Notes under the pieces: model-generated
Database searches by the model: none
What the model was told of the DNA's origin: nothing
What the model saw: the letters and a program-made list of their open reading frames with translations, nothing else
Made by a program: the position numbers and the translations under genes
Assembly: GCA_002418985.1 (NCBI GenBank)
Contig: DIFE01000085.1
Span: 1-8,007, forward strand
Length of the DNA: 8,007 bases
Direction of reading: 5' to 3'
From: Deltaproteobacteria bacterium UBA5756
Lineage (GTDB): Bacteria; Desulfobacterota; Syntrophorhabdia; Syntrophorhabdales; Syntrophorhabdaceae
Shown: piece by piece, positions 1 through 5,442 of the stretch
Layout: every line of letters begins with the position of its first letter
How positions within the stretch are numbered: position 1 is the stretch's first letter

Positions 1-2
1 CC

Positions 3-584
3 TATTTTAACCGGACAGTACTGACTCACAGCATTAAATCCCATTGGAACTACCTGCTCGCGATAGAGCGGGATCTTGAGCAGATATCGAGATTTGTGGA
101 ATTCGATGAGAAGAACTTCGACTGCTTCTCAATCGAGATCGCCAGACTTTTCCTCGCATCTGCTGCCGAAGTTGACGTTGTGTGCAAGCAGATTTGTAAA
201 ATTATTAACCCGAAATCAAGGGCAGACAATATTAATATGTATAGAGCCGACATAAAAAGCGCTTTTCCAAATATTCCGCAGATTGAAGTCATTCTGCCAC
301 GTTTTGGTCTTACACTTACTCCATGGAATGAGTGGATCAAGCCGGATGGAATTCCTTTGTGGTGGACTGCCTATAACAAAATCAAACATTCTCGAGACTC
401 CGAGTATCATAGAGCTTCCCTGAAAAATCTGCTCAACTCTGTGGCAGGTCTCTTTATCATGGTGCTCCATCTCTACAAGGATAAAGCCAATCGAGTACGC
501 TTGTCTCCTTTTCCACAACTGCTGAAACTTGATGATACTCACTATGCGGGTTTTGAATTGGAACCGTTAAGCTATGTACTTTAA
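3..584 (+). CDS. Helical protein with HEPN-like R-x4-H motif, 5'-truncated
   Basis: The frame is open from the left edge of the window, with no stop and no ATG before the GTG at 96, so the gene most likely begins outside the window; 193 residues are visible. The visible N-terminus (from YFNRTVLTHSIKSHWNYLL) reads as normal protein, so GTG 96 is not the likely start. The protein looks soluble and mostly helical, with no signal peptide. A conserved-looking block, WWTAYNKIKHSRDSEYH, lies at about 330-410. It holds an R-x4-H pattern (R codon at 393, H six residues on) followed by an amphipathic helix, reminiscent of the RX4-6H motif of HEPN RNases and of a widespread family of uncharacterised helical proteins with a KHxR motif. 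The match is by eye only, and the first polar residue after R is Asp, which HEPN motifs tolerate. It is the first of three codirectional, AT-richer accessory genes, with 84 nt before the next. Function is unknown; a HEPN-type toxin or defence role is only a hypothesis. Confidence 0.75.
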   Translation, partial: YFNRTVLTHSIKSHWNYLLAIERDLEQISRFVEFDEKNFDCFSIEIARLFLASAAEVDVVCKQICKIINPKSRADNINMYRADIKSAFPNIPQIEVILPRFGLTLTPWNEWIKPDGIPLWWTAYNKIKHSRDSEYHRASLKNLLNSVAGLFIMVLHLYKDKANRVRLSPFPQLLKLDDTHYAGFELEPLSYVL

Positions 585-668
585 TACCGCCGACCTGTCA
601 ATACGAGGGGTGCGGTGAAAACTGTCCTCCGGTGAGTTAACTGCTATGTGCCGAAGAAAGGAGCAACA

Positions 669-953
669 ATGTCGCGTGACATGACGCTAAAGTGTGAACG
701 CAAAGCTCAATTTAAAGTCAACGATGAGAAGATTTGGAGGTGGGTAGAAGTTGATGTCGCCGATTTGCCAAGCGGTGGGCAACCGGAAGTCCGATGTATT
801 CATTGTCACGGGCGGGTTCGTGTCCATAAACAAAATGTCGCGCACGGGCCACAGGATCACGTTGAGCATATGTCACGTCAAGATTCAGAGAACTGCCGAG
901 GAGGTCATTATTTCAAAGGCGAGCATAGGATGTCTCTCCAGCCGGTTTCCTAA
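669..953 (+). CDS. Small Cys/His-rich putative zinc-binding protein
   Basis: This is a 94-aa soluble protein. The ATG at 669 is preferred over the in-frame GTG at 648 because AAAGGAG (657-663) stands five bases before it. The first half is charged (WRWVEVDVADLPSG, about residues 23-36). The second half carries C43-x2-C46-H47, H53, H59, H64, H67, C76 and H80. This spacing of a CxxC knuckle with a later Cys and His suggests one structural zinc site. The segment DHVEHMSRQDSENCRGGHYF (63-82) looks strongly constrained and is probably the family signature. There is no signal peptide and no membrane segment. It lies between the HEPN-like gene and the TIR gene on the same strand and may be co-transcribed with them. 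I do not recognise an assigned function. DNA or RNA binding, or a structural partner, are both possible. Confidence 0.7.
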   Translation: MSRDMTLKCERKAQFKVNDEKIWRWVEVDVADLPSGGQPEVRCIHCHGRVRVHKQNVAHGPQDHVEHMSRQDSENCRGGHYFKGEHRMSLQPVS

Positions 954-1001
954 TCAGTACATAACAAAATGATAGATAAGAAGGAGAAAGAAGGGGCCAC
1001 G

Positions 1002-1109
1002 GTGATAAAAGAGAACGACAGTTCAAAGCTTGATGATCATATAGAGGACACTTCATTGGCACGATTTTGTATAGGTTGCTGGATTTCAAAGGTGAGTTTG
1101 AATGGTTAG
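1002..1109 (+). CDS. Possible small ORF overlapping the TIR gene start
   Basis: A 35-codon frame starts at GTG 1002, preceded by AAGGGG (991-996) at five bases. It can be extended to an ATG at 969 (46 codons), which lacks a ribosome binding site. It ends at TAG 1107-1109, overlapping the ATG of the TIR gene (1102) by eight bases, so the sequence ATGGTTAG holds both signals. The peptide is Lys/Asp/Glu-rich at first and ends with FCIGCWISKV, which includes a C-x2-C. It could be a leader peptide that couples translation into the TIR gene, a remnant of a longer gene, or chance. No homologue is recognised, and coding status is doubtful. Confidence 0.2.
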   Translation: MIKENDSSKLDDHIEDTSLARFCIGCWISKVSLNG

Positions 1110-1932
1110 TTATCAACCCACCGAAGAAGAACAGGGTATCCTCTCGGAAATTAATGAATTCCGGAAACTGGTGAAGAGTTGGAGCAGCGGGCGGCAACCC
1201 GAACAACGTGATAACGTGCGATCAACAATCAATCGGCAGGTTGAGAGGATTGAGGAGATCGTTAGGCTAGCTGGGTGTCTCCGCACTCTGACAATCTCAC
1301 CCCCACCATTTATTGGCGGATTAATAATGCATGAAGTCAACCCGTTTAACTATGTTTTTGAAGATGTCTATGGCGAATATTTGCACGCGCAGCTTTTCGA
1401 CATGCTTGACAAAACGATCGGCGTAATCGAAGCGGGAAAGTTTAACGAAAGAAAATCGCGTCTTAAAAAGACAACAGGATCAATGGGTCCCATATCAGGA
1501 AAGAAGGTCTTTCTTGTTCACGGTCACGATGATAGTGCTCGAGAAAGTGTGGCACGGTTTTTAGAGAAACTCAGCTTAGAACCGATCATCCTGCATGAAC
1601 AACCGAATGAGGGCAAAACCATAATTGAGAAGGTTGAGAGACACGCTGAAGTAGCACACGCAGTTGTTCTGCTTACGCCTGATGATGTAGGAGCTGTTAC
1701 TACCGAGAGCGAGAATCTTCAGCTCCGTGCTCGACAGAATGTTATCTTGGAGCTTGGCTACTTCCTTGGAAAGCTTGGCCGCAACCGCGTTGCGGCTCTA
1801 CGCAAAGGCGAACTTGAAAAACCATCCGATTACGATGGTGTGATATATATACCACTCGATCCTGGAGGCGCACGCATGGAAGCTCCTACTTGGAAGGGAA
1901 CTCAAGAATGCCGGTTTGAATGTAGATCTTAA
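1102..1932 (+). CDS. TIR-like (CAP12/Pycsar-effector type) protein, frameshifted near its end
   Basis: The protein has 276 residues as read. The ATG follows AAAGGTGAG (1088-1096). Residues 1-125 are a helical, charged N-terminal region of unknown role. From residue 134 a TIR-like domain follows: KKVFLVHGHDDSARESVARF (134-153, first strand and nucleotide-binding loop), LEPIILHEQPNEGKTIIEK (159-177), AVVLLTPDDVGAV (187-199), RQNVILELGYFLGKLGR (211-227) and KPSDYDGVIYIPLD (240-253). This matches the family described as predicted nucleotide-binding or CAP12/Pycsar-effector TIR. Its better-studied members are NAD+-cleaving effectors of anti-phage systems. E217 in the NVILELG segment is a plausible catalytic Glu. 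After PLDPGGA (residue 257) the frame breaks: residues 258-276 do not look like the family, whereas the +1 frame gives WKLLLGRELKNAG and then LNVDLNDAM, ending at TAG 1943-1945. The cause appears to be a CGCA tandem duplication at 1869-1876. The catalytic core is intact, but loss of the last helix may inactivate it. No cyclase or STING partner is visible nearby. Confidence 0.85.
   Translation: MVSYQPTEEEQGILSEINEFRKLVKSWSSGRQPEQRDNVRSTINRQVERIEEIVRLAGCLRTLTISPPPFIGGLIMHEVNPFNYVFEDVYGEYLHAQLFDMLDKTIGVIEAGKFNERKSRLKKTTGSMGPISGKKVFLVHGHDDSARESVARFLEKLSLEPIILHEQPNEGKTIIEKVERHAEVAHAVVLLTPDDVGAVTTESENLQLRARQNVILELGYFLGKLGRNRVAALRKGELEKPSDYDGVIYIPLDPGGARMEAPTWKGTQECRFECRS
1869..1876 (+). repeat. Tandem CGCA duplication causing a frameshift
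   Basis: The sequence reads GG-CGCA-CGCA-TGG. Deleting one CGCA unit joins GCA directly to TGG, giving DPGGAWKLLLGREL and a family-like C-terminus of 23 residues from the Trp (1877-1942), ending at TAG 1943-1945. A net gain of one base modulo three fits a four-base duplication exactly. It could be a real slipped-strand mutation, a phase-variable site, or an assembly error. Confidence 0.75.
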
Positions 1933-1996
1933 TGATGCAATGTAGATGAAATCTCCGTTAATGGGTTATGGAAGTTGTCGGCATGATCAAATAATT

Positions 1997-2011
1997 CTTG
2001 ATAATATCAAG
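1997..2011. repeat. Short near-perfect palindrome CTTGATA-A-TATCAAG
   Basis: Seven-base arms flank one central base, 52 bases after the restored TIR stop codon. As RNA the loop would be too tight for all seven pairs, so a DNA-binding site or chance is more likely than a terminator. The following bases GCGGTTTTAAAAAG contain only four T in a row. Confidence 0.3.
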
Positions 2012-2056
2012 CGGTTTTAAAAAGTCACTTATAACAATAACGGCTCCCGACTTATA

Positions 2057-2090
2057 ACACGCGGCTACAAAAAGAGATGCAGCCGCGTGT
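2057..2090. terminator. Perfect 10-bp inverted repeat; possible terminator or element boundary
   Basis: ACACGCGGCT (2057-2066) pairs perfectly with AGCCGCGTGT (2081-2090) across a 14-base A/G-rich loop. It lies downstream of the TIR gene and also downstream of the opposing ABM-type gene, so it could stop transcription from either side. No U-run follows on either strand, so it is not a classical intrinsic terminator. It coincides with the change from AT-richer to GC-richer sequence. Confidence 0.4.
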
Positions 2091-2233
2091 CACAACTGCC
2101 CTGCGGAGATTGCTATAAGCCGGTTCGCGAAATCGCTTGACCGCGGCCGGTGCCACCGCGACGACGCTCTCCGATGGTTATTGTCCCGATGAAGCTGCCG
2201 GGGGAGGGGGTGCGGGAGCTGGAGAATAGTTCC

Positions 2234-2527
2234 TTAAGTCCTGGCTATCTCTTCCATGATGACGATTTCCGGTTTTCCCCGGGTAAATGAGACGCTTTTT
2301 GCAAAAAATTCTTTGAAATAAGGCGTGGATGAATGAAACTGCAAGGAATCTTTGTCCTTGTACTGTTCGACTACAACCAGGGTGTCGGGGTTGGCCTTCT
2401 CTACGTTGAGAGAATACAACACCGTTCCTCCTTCTTTTGCTACGTTAGAGATTAATTCTTTAAACTCTCCTAACGCTTCATCCATTTTCCCTTCCATAAC
2501 AGGCAACCTGGCGATAACCGTAATCAA
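2234..2527 (-). CDS. Antibiotic biosynthesis monooxygenase (ABM/YgiN-like) domain protein
   Basis: This is a 97-aa single-domain protein, the usual length for the family. The start is the TTG at 2527: AAGGAGGT (complement of 2534-2541) lies six bases upstream, while an in-frame ATG at 2593 falls inside the predicted promoter. The domain runs from strand ITVIARLPVMEGK (2-14) through helix MDEALGEFKELISNVAKEGG (15-34) and strand TVLYSLNVE to the family block VVVEQYKDKDSLQFHSSTPY (51-70), with H65 and the closing strand PEIVIMEEI. Dimeric ferredoxin-like ABM proteins include quinol monooxygenase YgiN and cofactor-free oxygenases of aromatic polyketides, but many members have no known substrate. 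It is cytoplasmic with no signal peptide. It is divergent from the exported six-cysteine gene and has its own promoter. The nearby menaquinone genes make a quinol substrate conceivable, but this is speculation. Confidence 0.85.
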   Translation of the reverse strand: MITVIARLPVMEGKMDEALGEFKELISNVAKEGGTVLYSLNVEKANPDTLVVVEQYKDKDSLQFHSSTPYFKEFFAKSVSFTRGKPEIVIMEEIART

Positions 2528-2563
2528 TGTGATACCTCCTTTTTTTATATCGATCAGGTGATG

Positions 2564-2593
2564 TTTATAACACGACGTGCGGACTATTATCAA
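2564..2593 (-). promoter_or_regulatory. Candidate sigma-70 promoter of the ABM-type gene
   Basis: On the minus strand TTGATA (complement of 2588-2593) is followed after 18 bases by TATAAA (complement of 2564-2569). Each matches five of six consensus bases. Transcription would begin near 2557, about 30 bases before the TTG start, leaving room for the AAGGAGGT site. Confidence 0.55.
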
Positions 2594-2662
2594 ATGCTAC
2601 AAGGCTGGAAATCTTCAGGTCGGGCGGTCATCTTTGCATCACGTCCACGGTGAGCGTCGAGG

Positions 2663-2677
2663 ATATGCAAGGCATAT
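2663..2677. promoter_or_regulatory. Palindrome ATATGC-AAG-GCATAT between divergent promoters
   Basis: Six-base arms flank a three-base centre. The site lies just upstream of the -35 region of the rightward promoter (-10 at 2711-2716), at about -53 from its expected start. This is a typical place for an activator site. The bound factor is unknown. Confidence 0.3.
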
Positions 2678-2707
2678 GTCGAAAACGCTTTCTTCTTATC
2701 CCTCGTC

Positions 2708-2716
2708 TGGTATAAT
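2708..2716 (+). promoter_or_regulatory. Extended -10 promoter TGGTATAAT
   Basis: A perfect TATAAT (2711-2716) is preceded by TGG, giving the TGnTATAAT extended -10 form. The -35 region (about 2688-2693) is weak, as is common with extended -10 promoters. Transcription would begin near 2723, giving a leader of about 80 bases before the GTG of the exported six-cysteine protein at 2804. Confidence 0.6.
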
Positions 2717-2803
2717 CCTTGCATCTGGAAAGGCTGCATTGAGGCGTCGATAGAAAAATCGGCTGGTGCACCATTTCACTTTATCTTTAAGAAGGAGGGT
2801 ACC

Positions 2804-3115
2804 GTGAGAGTCGGCTGTTCCTATCTCGTTTTTTCCGTCTGTTTATTCTCGGTTCTGCTGGCGGCAGGCGACGGGTCTGCCGGGACGACGGTCCAGCAGC
2901 AAATGAAAAGGGCCGCCTGCGCAAAAGACCGCAGCGGGACCCTGTACTGTCAGCGGATCGCGCCGCCGGGGCGCCCGGCGGGCCACGAAGGGGTATACAC
3001 CGAGAAATCGGAAGGAAAGGTCTGCAAATGGAAATGCAAGACACAGCAGGGCGTCGAGACCTGCCAGGCGAGCGGTTCGGAGTGCAGCGGCAAGATGCCG
3101 CCGCACTGGAGATGA
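2804..3115 (+). CDS. Small exported six-cysteine protein, unknown function
   Basis: This is a 103-aa protein. The GTG start is set by GAAGGAGGG (2791-2799). A signal peptide is clear: MRVG, a hydrophobic core to about residue 21 (YLVFSVCLFSVLLAA), and a likely cleavage near GDGSAG-T (26-27). No lipobox is convincing. The mature part of about 77 residues is basic and holds six cysteines (C39, C49, C74, C78, C87, C94), enough for three disulfides, with a CKWKC motif at 74-78. This suggests a small disulfide-stabilised periplasmic or secreted protein. I recognise no family. The neighbours are the divergent ABM-type gene and the convergent exported protein, whose stop codon is 17 bases away. The reading frame, ribosome site, promoter and signal peptide all support a real gene. 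Confidence 0.7.
   Translation: MRVGCSYLVFSVCLFSVLLAAGDGSAGTTVQQQMKRAACAKDRSGTLYCQRIAPPGRPAGHEGVYTEKSEGKVCKWKCKTQQGVETCQASGSECSGKMPPHWR
3081..3107. terminator. Stem-loop at the end of the six-cysteine gene
   Basis: AGTGC-A-GCGGCA-AGA-TGCCGC-C-GCACT folds into a stem of 5 bp, one A/C mismatch and 6 bp with a three-base loop. It lies inside the last codons of the six-cysteine gene, between the two convergent genes. No U-run follows directly on either strand; rightward the sequence is AT-rich (ATGATATAAATATTACG). It may terminate or stabilise both convergent transcripts. Confidence 0.35.
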
Positions 3116-3132
3116 ATGATATAAATATTACG

Positions 3133-3615
3133 TTATTTGTCGTTGTTGCAGTTCAGTGTAAAATTCGCCTTCTTGGATTCCTTGGGATCGGGCGAGATGA
3201 TCTTGAGTGCCTGCCACCCGGAGGTGGAAAAGCCGGGGCCCCCTATGTGCCAGGTGTTGGTGACCGTCTGTGCACCCTGTTTCGTAAAAGTTATCGTTTG
3301 AACCGGACCGGTAACCCCATCGCTGCGAATGAACGCATACTTCACCGTGACAGGTTTTGAAACGCTGATCATCCCTGCGGCGGCTATATGCCCTTTGAAA
3401 GTAATGACCGTCGGGCATTTGCCTGCATACGACTCGGGCTGGGCTGCCATCATCGTCACCCCTATCTTTGGAATAGGGACGACTTTTTCCATCTTTTCGA
3501 CTGCCGCCGGTACCTGGGGTTTCTCCGGCAGCTGGCCGGCATCGACGAGGGCACTGCAGACCGTCAGGGAAAGCACGGTTGCCAGGAGAACGAAGAATAC
3601 TTGTCTTGAGGACAT
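3133..3615 (-). CDS. Exported protein of unknown function, probable beta-sandwich
   Basis: The protein has 160 residues. The ATG follows AGGGAGG at five bases (complement of about 3621-3627). A signal peptide spans about residues 1-26 (core VFFVLLATVLSLTVCSAL, cleavage near VDAG). Next come a Pro/Lys-rich linker (QLPEKPQVPAAVEKMEKVVP) and a domain of about 100 residues rich in alternating hydrophobic strands. That domain includes CPTVITFKGHIAA (67-79), VTVKYAFIRSDG (89-100) and WHIGGPGFSTSGWQALKI (122-139), and it ends FTLNC. Two cysteines (C67, C156) frame the domain and could form its disulfide. This layout suggests an Ig-like beta-sandwich in the periplasm, but no named family is claimed. 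It is a monocistronic gene, convergent with the six-cysteine protein and codirectional with the men operon upstream. Confidence 0.75.
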   Translation of the reverse strand: MSSRQVFFVLLATVLSLTVCSALVDAGQLPEKPQVPAAVEKMEKVVPIPKIGVTMMAAQPESYAGKCPTVITFKGHIAAAGMISVSKPVTVKYAFIRSDGVTGPVQTITFTKQGAQTVTNTWHIGGPGFSTSGWQALKIISPDPKESKKANFTLNCNNDK

Positions 3616-3666
3616 AGGTCCCTCCCTGTTTGTTTTTTTGTTTCCGATTGCGTGGCTGATGAAGCT

Positions 3667-3696
3667 ATTGTAAGGTCAGACGTGACGCGATGTCAA
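3667..3696 (-). promoter_or_regulatory. Candidate sigma-70 promoter of the exported beta-sandwich protein
   Basis: On the minus strand a perfect TTGACA (complement of 3691-3696) is followed after 18 bases by TACAAT (complement of 3667-3672). Transcription would start near 3660, about 45 bases before the ATG at 3615. This makes the gene independent of the menA operon that ends at 3785. Confidence 0.6.
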
Positions 3697-3784
3697 ACAA
3701 AACGCACAGGGGCTTGCACTTAAGACGGGCATGCGGGGCAAGGCGACGACGGACGCGGACGGACGGATCTGCCGGACCCGTATG

Positions 3785-4681
3785 CTAATTCTTTGAGATG
3801 ATCCCGGCTATGATAGCCAGTCCGCAAATGAAATAGGCCATTCGGACGTATTTGCCGTGGAGGTCGAGGAGAACCCAATCATCGCATCTGGCGACGATGC
3901 GAATGAGCTTGACAACGAGGAGTACGCCGATGAACGACGCAAGTCCCCAGGATGACAGCAGCCCCGCGAGGACGAGCCAGAGGATGCTTCCATAGACGAG
4001 GATGAAAAAGATGACGAGCCCCGCCAGGGCGCCCTTTCTGCCCAGCCGGACGGCGAGAGTTATCTTTCCGGAGGCCTCATCGGTCTTCATATCGGGCAGG
4101 CTCTGGTAATAAAGGATAGCAGCCACCATGATCCCGACGGGTATGGAAACGAGAAGAGGCTCGATCGCCGGGGCCCCCGCCACTACCCAATAGGTTCCGG
4201 CAACCATAACCGGTCCCATGTTGATCCCCACGAAGAGCTCGCCTAGCCCATGATAGCCGTACTTTATGGGCGGTGCGACATAGAAATAGCTGCTGAAAGC
4301 GGAGAAGAGGATGGGGATGGCAAGGAGATGGAGCCCGAACTGAAAAACGATTACGGAGGCGATGGCAAAGGCGATGACGTAGAGCGCGATTATGACCCGG
4401 AGCATGAGCTGCGGGCTGATCTTCCCCTGCTGGATGACGCGGGAGCCCCCGATGGAATCCCCGGCATCGGTTCCGACCACGTGGTCGAAATAATCATTGG
4501 CGAGGTTCGTGATAAGATGCACGATGAGAGAGCCGAGAAGGACAAGGAGAAAGCGCCCCGGTCTCATGAATCCCGTTGCCTTGACGGCCATCGACCAGCC
4601 GATAAAAAGGGGTATGAACGTGGCCACGAAGAAGGGCGCCCTGCTTGCCTGGACCCACGCCTTGAGGGCGCTTTGTGTCAT
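3785..4681 (-). CDS. menA: 1,4-dihydroxy-2-naphthoate prenyltransferase-type UbiA protein (MenA)
   Basis: This 298-aa integral membrane protein of the UbiA superfamily transfers a polyprenyl chain from its diphosphate to dihydroxynaphthoate (or its 6-carboxy isomer or product in the futalosine route), giving demethylmenaquinone. Evidence: the first Asp-rich motif NDYFDHVVGTDAGDS (62-76), the second motif PDMKTDEASGK (196-206, D197 and D201) that together bind Mg-diphosphate, and about eight to nine hydrophobic segments. The N-terminal ASRAPFFVATFIPLFIG (12-28) is typical of MenA. Length is normal. The ATG shares one base with the stop of menG (TAATG), so the two are translationally coupled. 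It is the last gene of the five-gene operon. Whether the acceptor is the classical or the futalosine-pathway naphthoate cannot be read from the sequence, as no menF/D/B or mqn genes are in the window. Confidence 0.92.
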   Translation of the reverse strand: MTQSALKAWVQASRAPFFVATFIPLFIGWSMAVKATGFMRPGRFLLVLLGSLIVHLITNLANDYFDHVVGTDAGDSIGGSRVIQQGKISPQLMLRVIIALYVIAFAIASVIVFQFGLHLLAIPILFSAFSSYFYVAPPIKYGYHGLGELFVGINMGPVMVAGTYWVVAGAPAIEPLLVSIPVGIMVAAILYYQSLPDMKTDEASGKITLAVRLGRKGALAGLVIFFILVYGSILWLVLAGLLSSWGLASFIGVLLVVKLIRIVARCDDWVLLDLHGKYVRMAYFICGLAIIAGIISKN

Positions 4682-5442
4682 TATGCCCCTTCCTCCGGTT
4701 TAATCCCCACATGCAGGTATGTGACGCCAAGGGTCAGGGGATATTTCGTCACATTGACCATGCCGGCTTTTTCCATCATGGCCGCAAAGGCGTCAGGCTG
4801 GGGAAAGTTCATGATGGAATCGGCAAGGTAGTGGTATGCCGCCGGATTGGGGGAGAACCGTTTCGCGAGGCGTGGAAGGATATAATTGAGATAGATATGA
4901 TAGATCAGCTTGAAAAGACGGTTTTGTATGAAGGTCATCTCGAGGACCATGACCGCGCCCCCCGGGACGGCTACGCGAAGCATCTCCCTGAGAGCCCCTT
5001 CGCGGTCCGGGATGTTCCTGATGCCGAAGGCTACGGCGACAACGTCGAAGGAATCGTCACAGAAGGGAAGCTGCAGGGCGTCGGCCTGTGTGAGGGTGAT
5101 GCGCCGGTCAAGTCCCTTCTTTTCGACCTTCGCTTTGCCGAGGTCAAGCATCTGGAAGACGAAATCAATGCCGGTGGTGCTGATGCGGCCGTGTTTTTGC
5201 GCGGCATCTATGGAAAGGTCCGCGGTTCCGCAGGCGACATCGAGGAATCTCCCCGTCTTGAAAAAGCGCATCTTCTTCACCGTAAAGCGGCGCCATGCGA
5301 TATCGCGGCGCAGACTCAGGAGGTGGTTGAGAAAGTCATATTTCCTGGTGATCGTGGAGAACATCTCCTTCACCATGCCGATGCGTTCTTTCTCTGAAAC
5401 CGCGCGCACCGAGGGATACTTATTATTTACAGGTTTTTCCAT
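4681..5442 (-). CDS. menG: Demethylmenaquinone methyltransferase (MenG/UbiE)
   Basis: This 253-aa class I SAM methyltransferase methylates demethylmenaquinol at C-2, the last step of menaquinone synthesis; homologues also act in ubiquinone synthesis. Seen: the UbiE N-terminal signature YDFLNHLLSLRRDIAWRR (35-52), SAM motif I LDVACGTADLS (67-77), acidic D93 after the second strand, QADALQLPF (119-127), AFGIRN (138-143), and the second UbiE signature RVAVPGGAVMVLE (156-168). Length is usual. The ATG at 5442 has AAAGGA about ten bases upstream and overlaps the permease stop by 16 bases. M23 would remove only a variable N-terminus and is a less likely start. The protein is cytosolic or membrane-associated, and its product stream comes from the menA gene that follows. 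Confidence 0.93.
   Translation of the reverse strand: MEKPVNNKYPSVRAVSEKERIGMVKEMFSTITRKYDFLNHLLSLRRDIAWRRFTVKKMRFFKTGRFLDVACGTADLSIDAAQKHGRISTTGIDFVFQMLDLGKAKVEKKGLDRRITLTQADALQLPFCDDSFDVVAVAFGIRNIPDREGALREMLRVAVPGGAVMVLEMTFIQNRLFKLIYHIYLNYILPRLAKRFSPNPAAYHYLADSIMNFPQPDAFAAMMEKAGMVNVTKYPLTLGVTYLHVGIKPEEGA

Larger units (their letters stand above)
1946..2233. other. Non-coding stretch between the TIR gene and the ABM-type gene
   Basis: No convincing gene is seen. The left half is AT-rich and carries two inverted repeats (annotated separately). From about 2100 the sequence turns GC-rich, with self-complementary pieces such as TTCGCGAA, CCGCGG and CGCGG/CCGCG (about 2142-2160) and a G-rich run near 2199-2210. 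Short open frames here on both strands read as low-complexity Arg/Gly/Ala/Pro peptides without ribosome binding sites. The composition change marks the border between the accessory genes and the rest of the window. Confidence 0.5.

Noticed and set aside
648..668. GTG 648 as the start of the zinc protein
   Set aside because: ATG 669 has AAAGGAG at ideal spacing; GTG 648 has none.
1864..1880. Programmed ribosomal frameshift in the TIR gene
   Set aside because: No slippery heptamer or downstream pseudoknot is evident; a CGCA duplication explains the shift more simply.
2174..2290. Short plus-strand frame beginning ATGGTTATTGTC
   Set aside because: It is a 38-codon frame without a ribosome site that overlaps the 3' end of the ABM-type gene on the other strand.
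2528..2593. Longer N-terminus for the ABM-type protein from ATG 2593
   Set aside because: The ATG lies inside the predicted promoter, and a strong AAGGAGGT serves the TTG at 2527.
3745..3768. GGACG-like tandem pattern downstream of menA
   Set aside because: It is only a few irregular units of low-complexity GC-rich sequence, with no clear terminator or repeat array.
4250..5397. Long plus-strand open frames opposite menA and menG
   Set aside because: They are antisense shadows of two well-conserved enzymes; the peptides are Asp/Glu/Gly/His-rich, lack ribosome sites and match no family.
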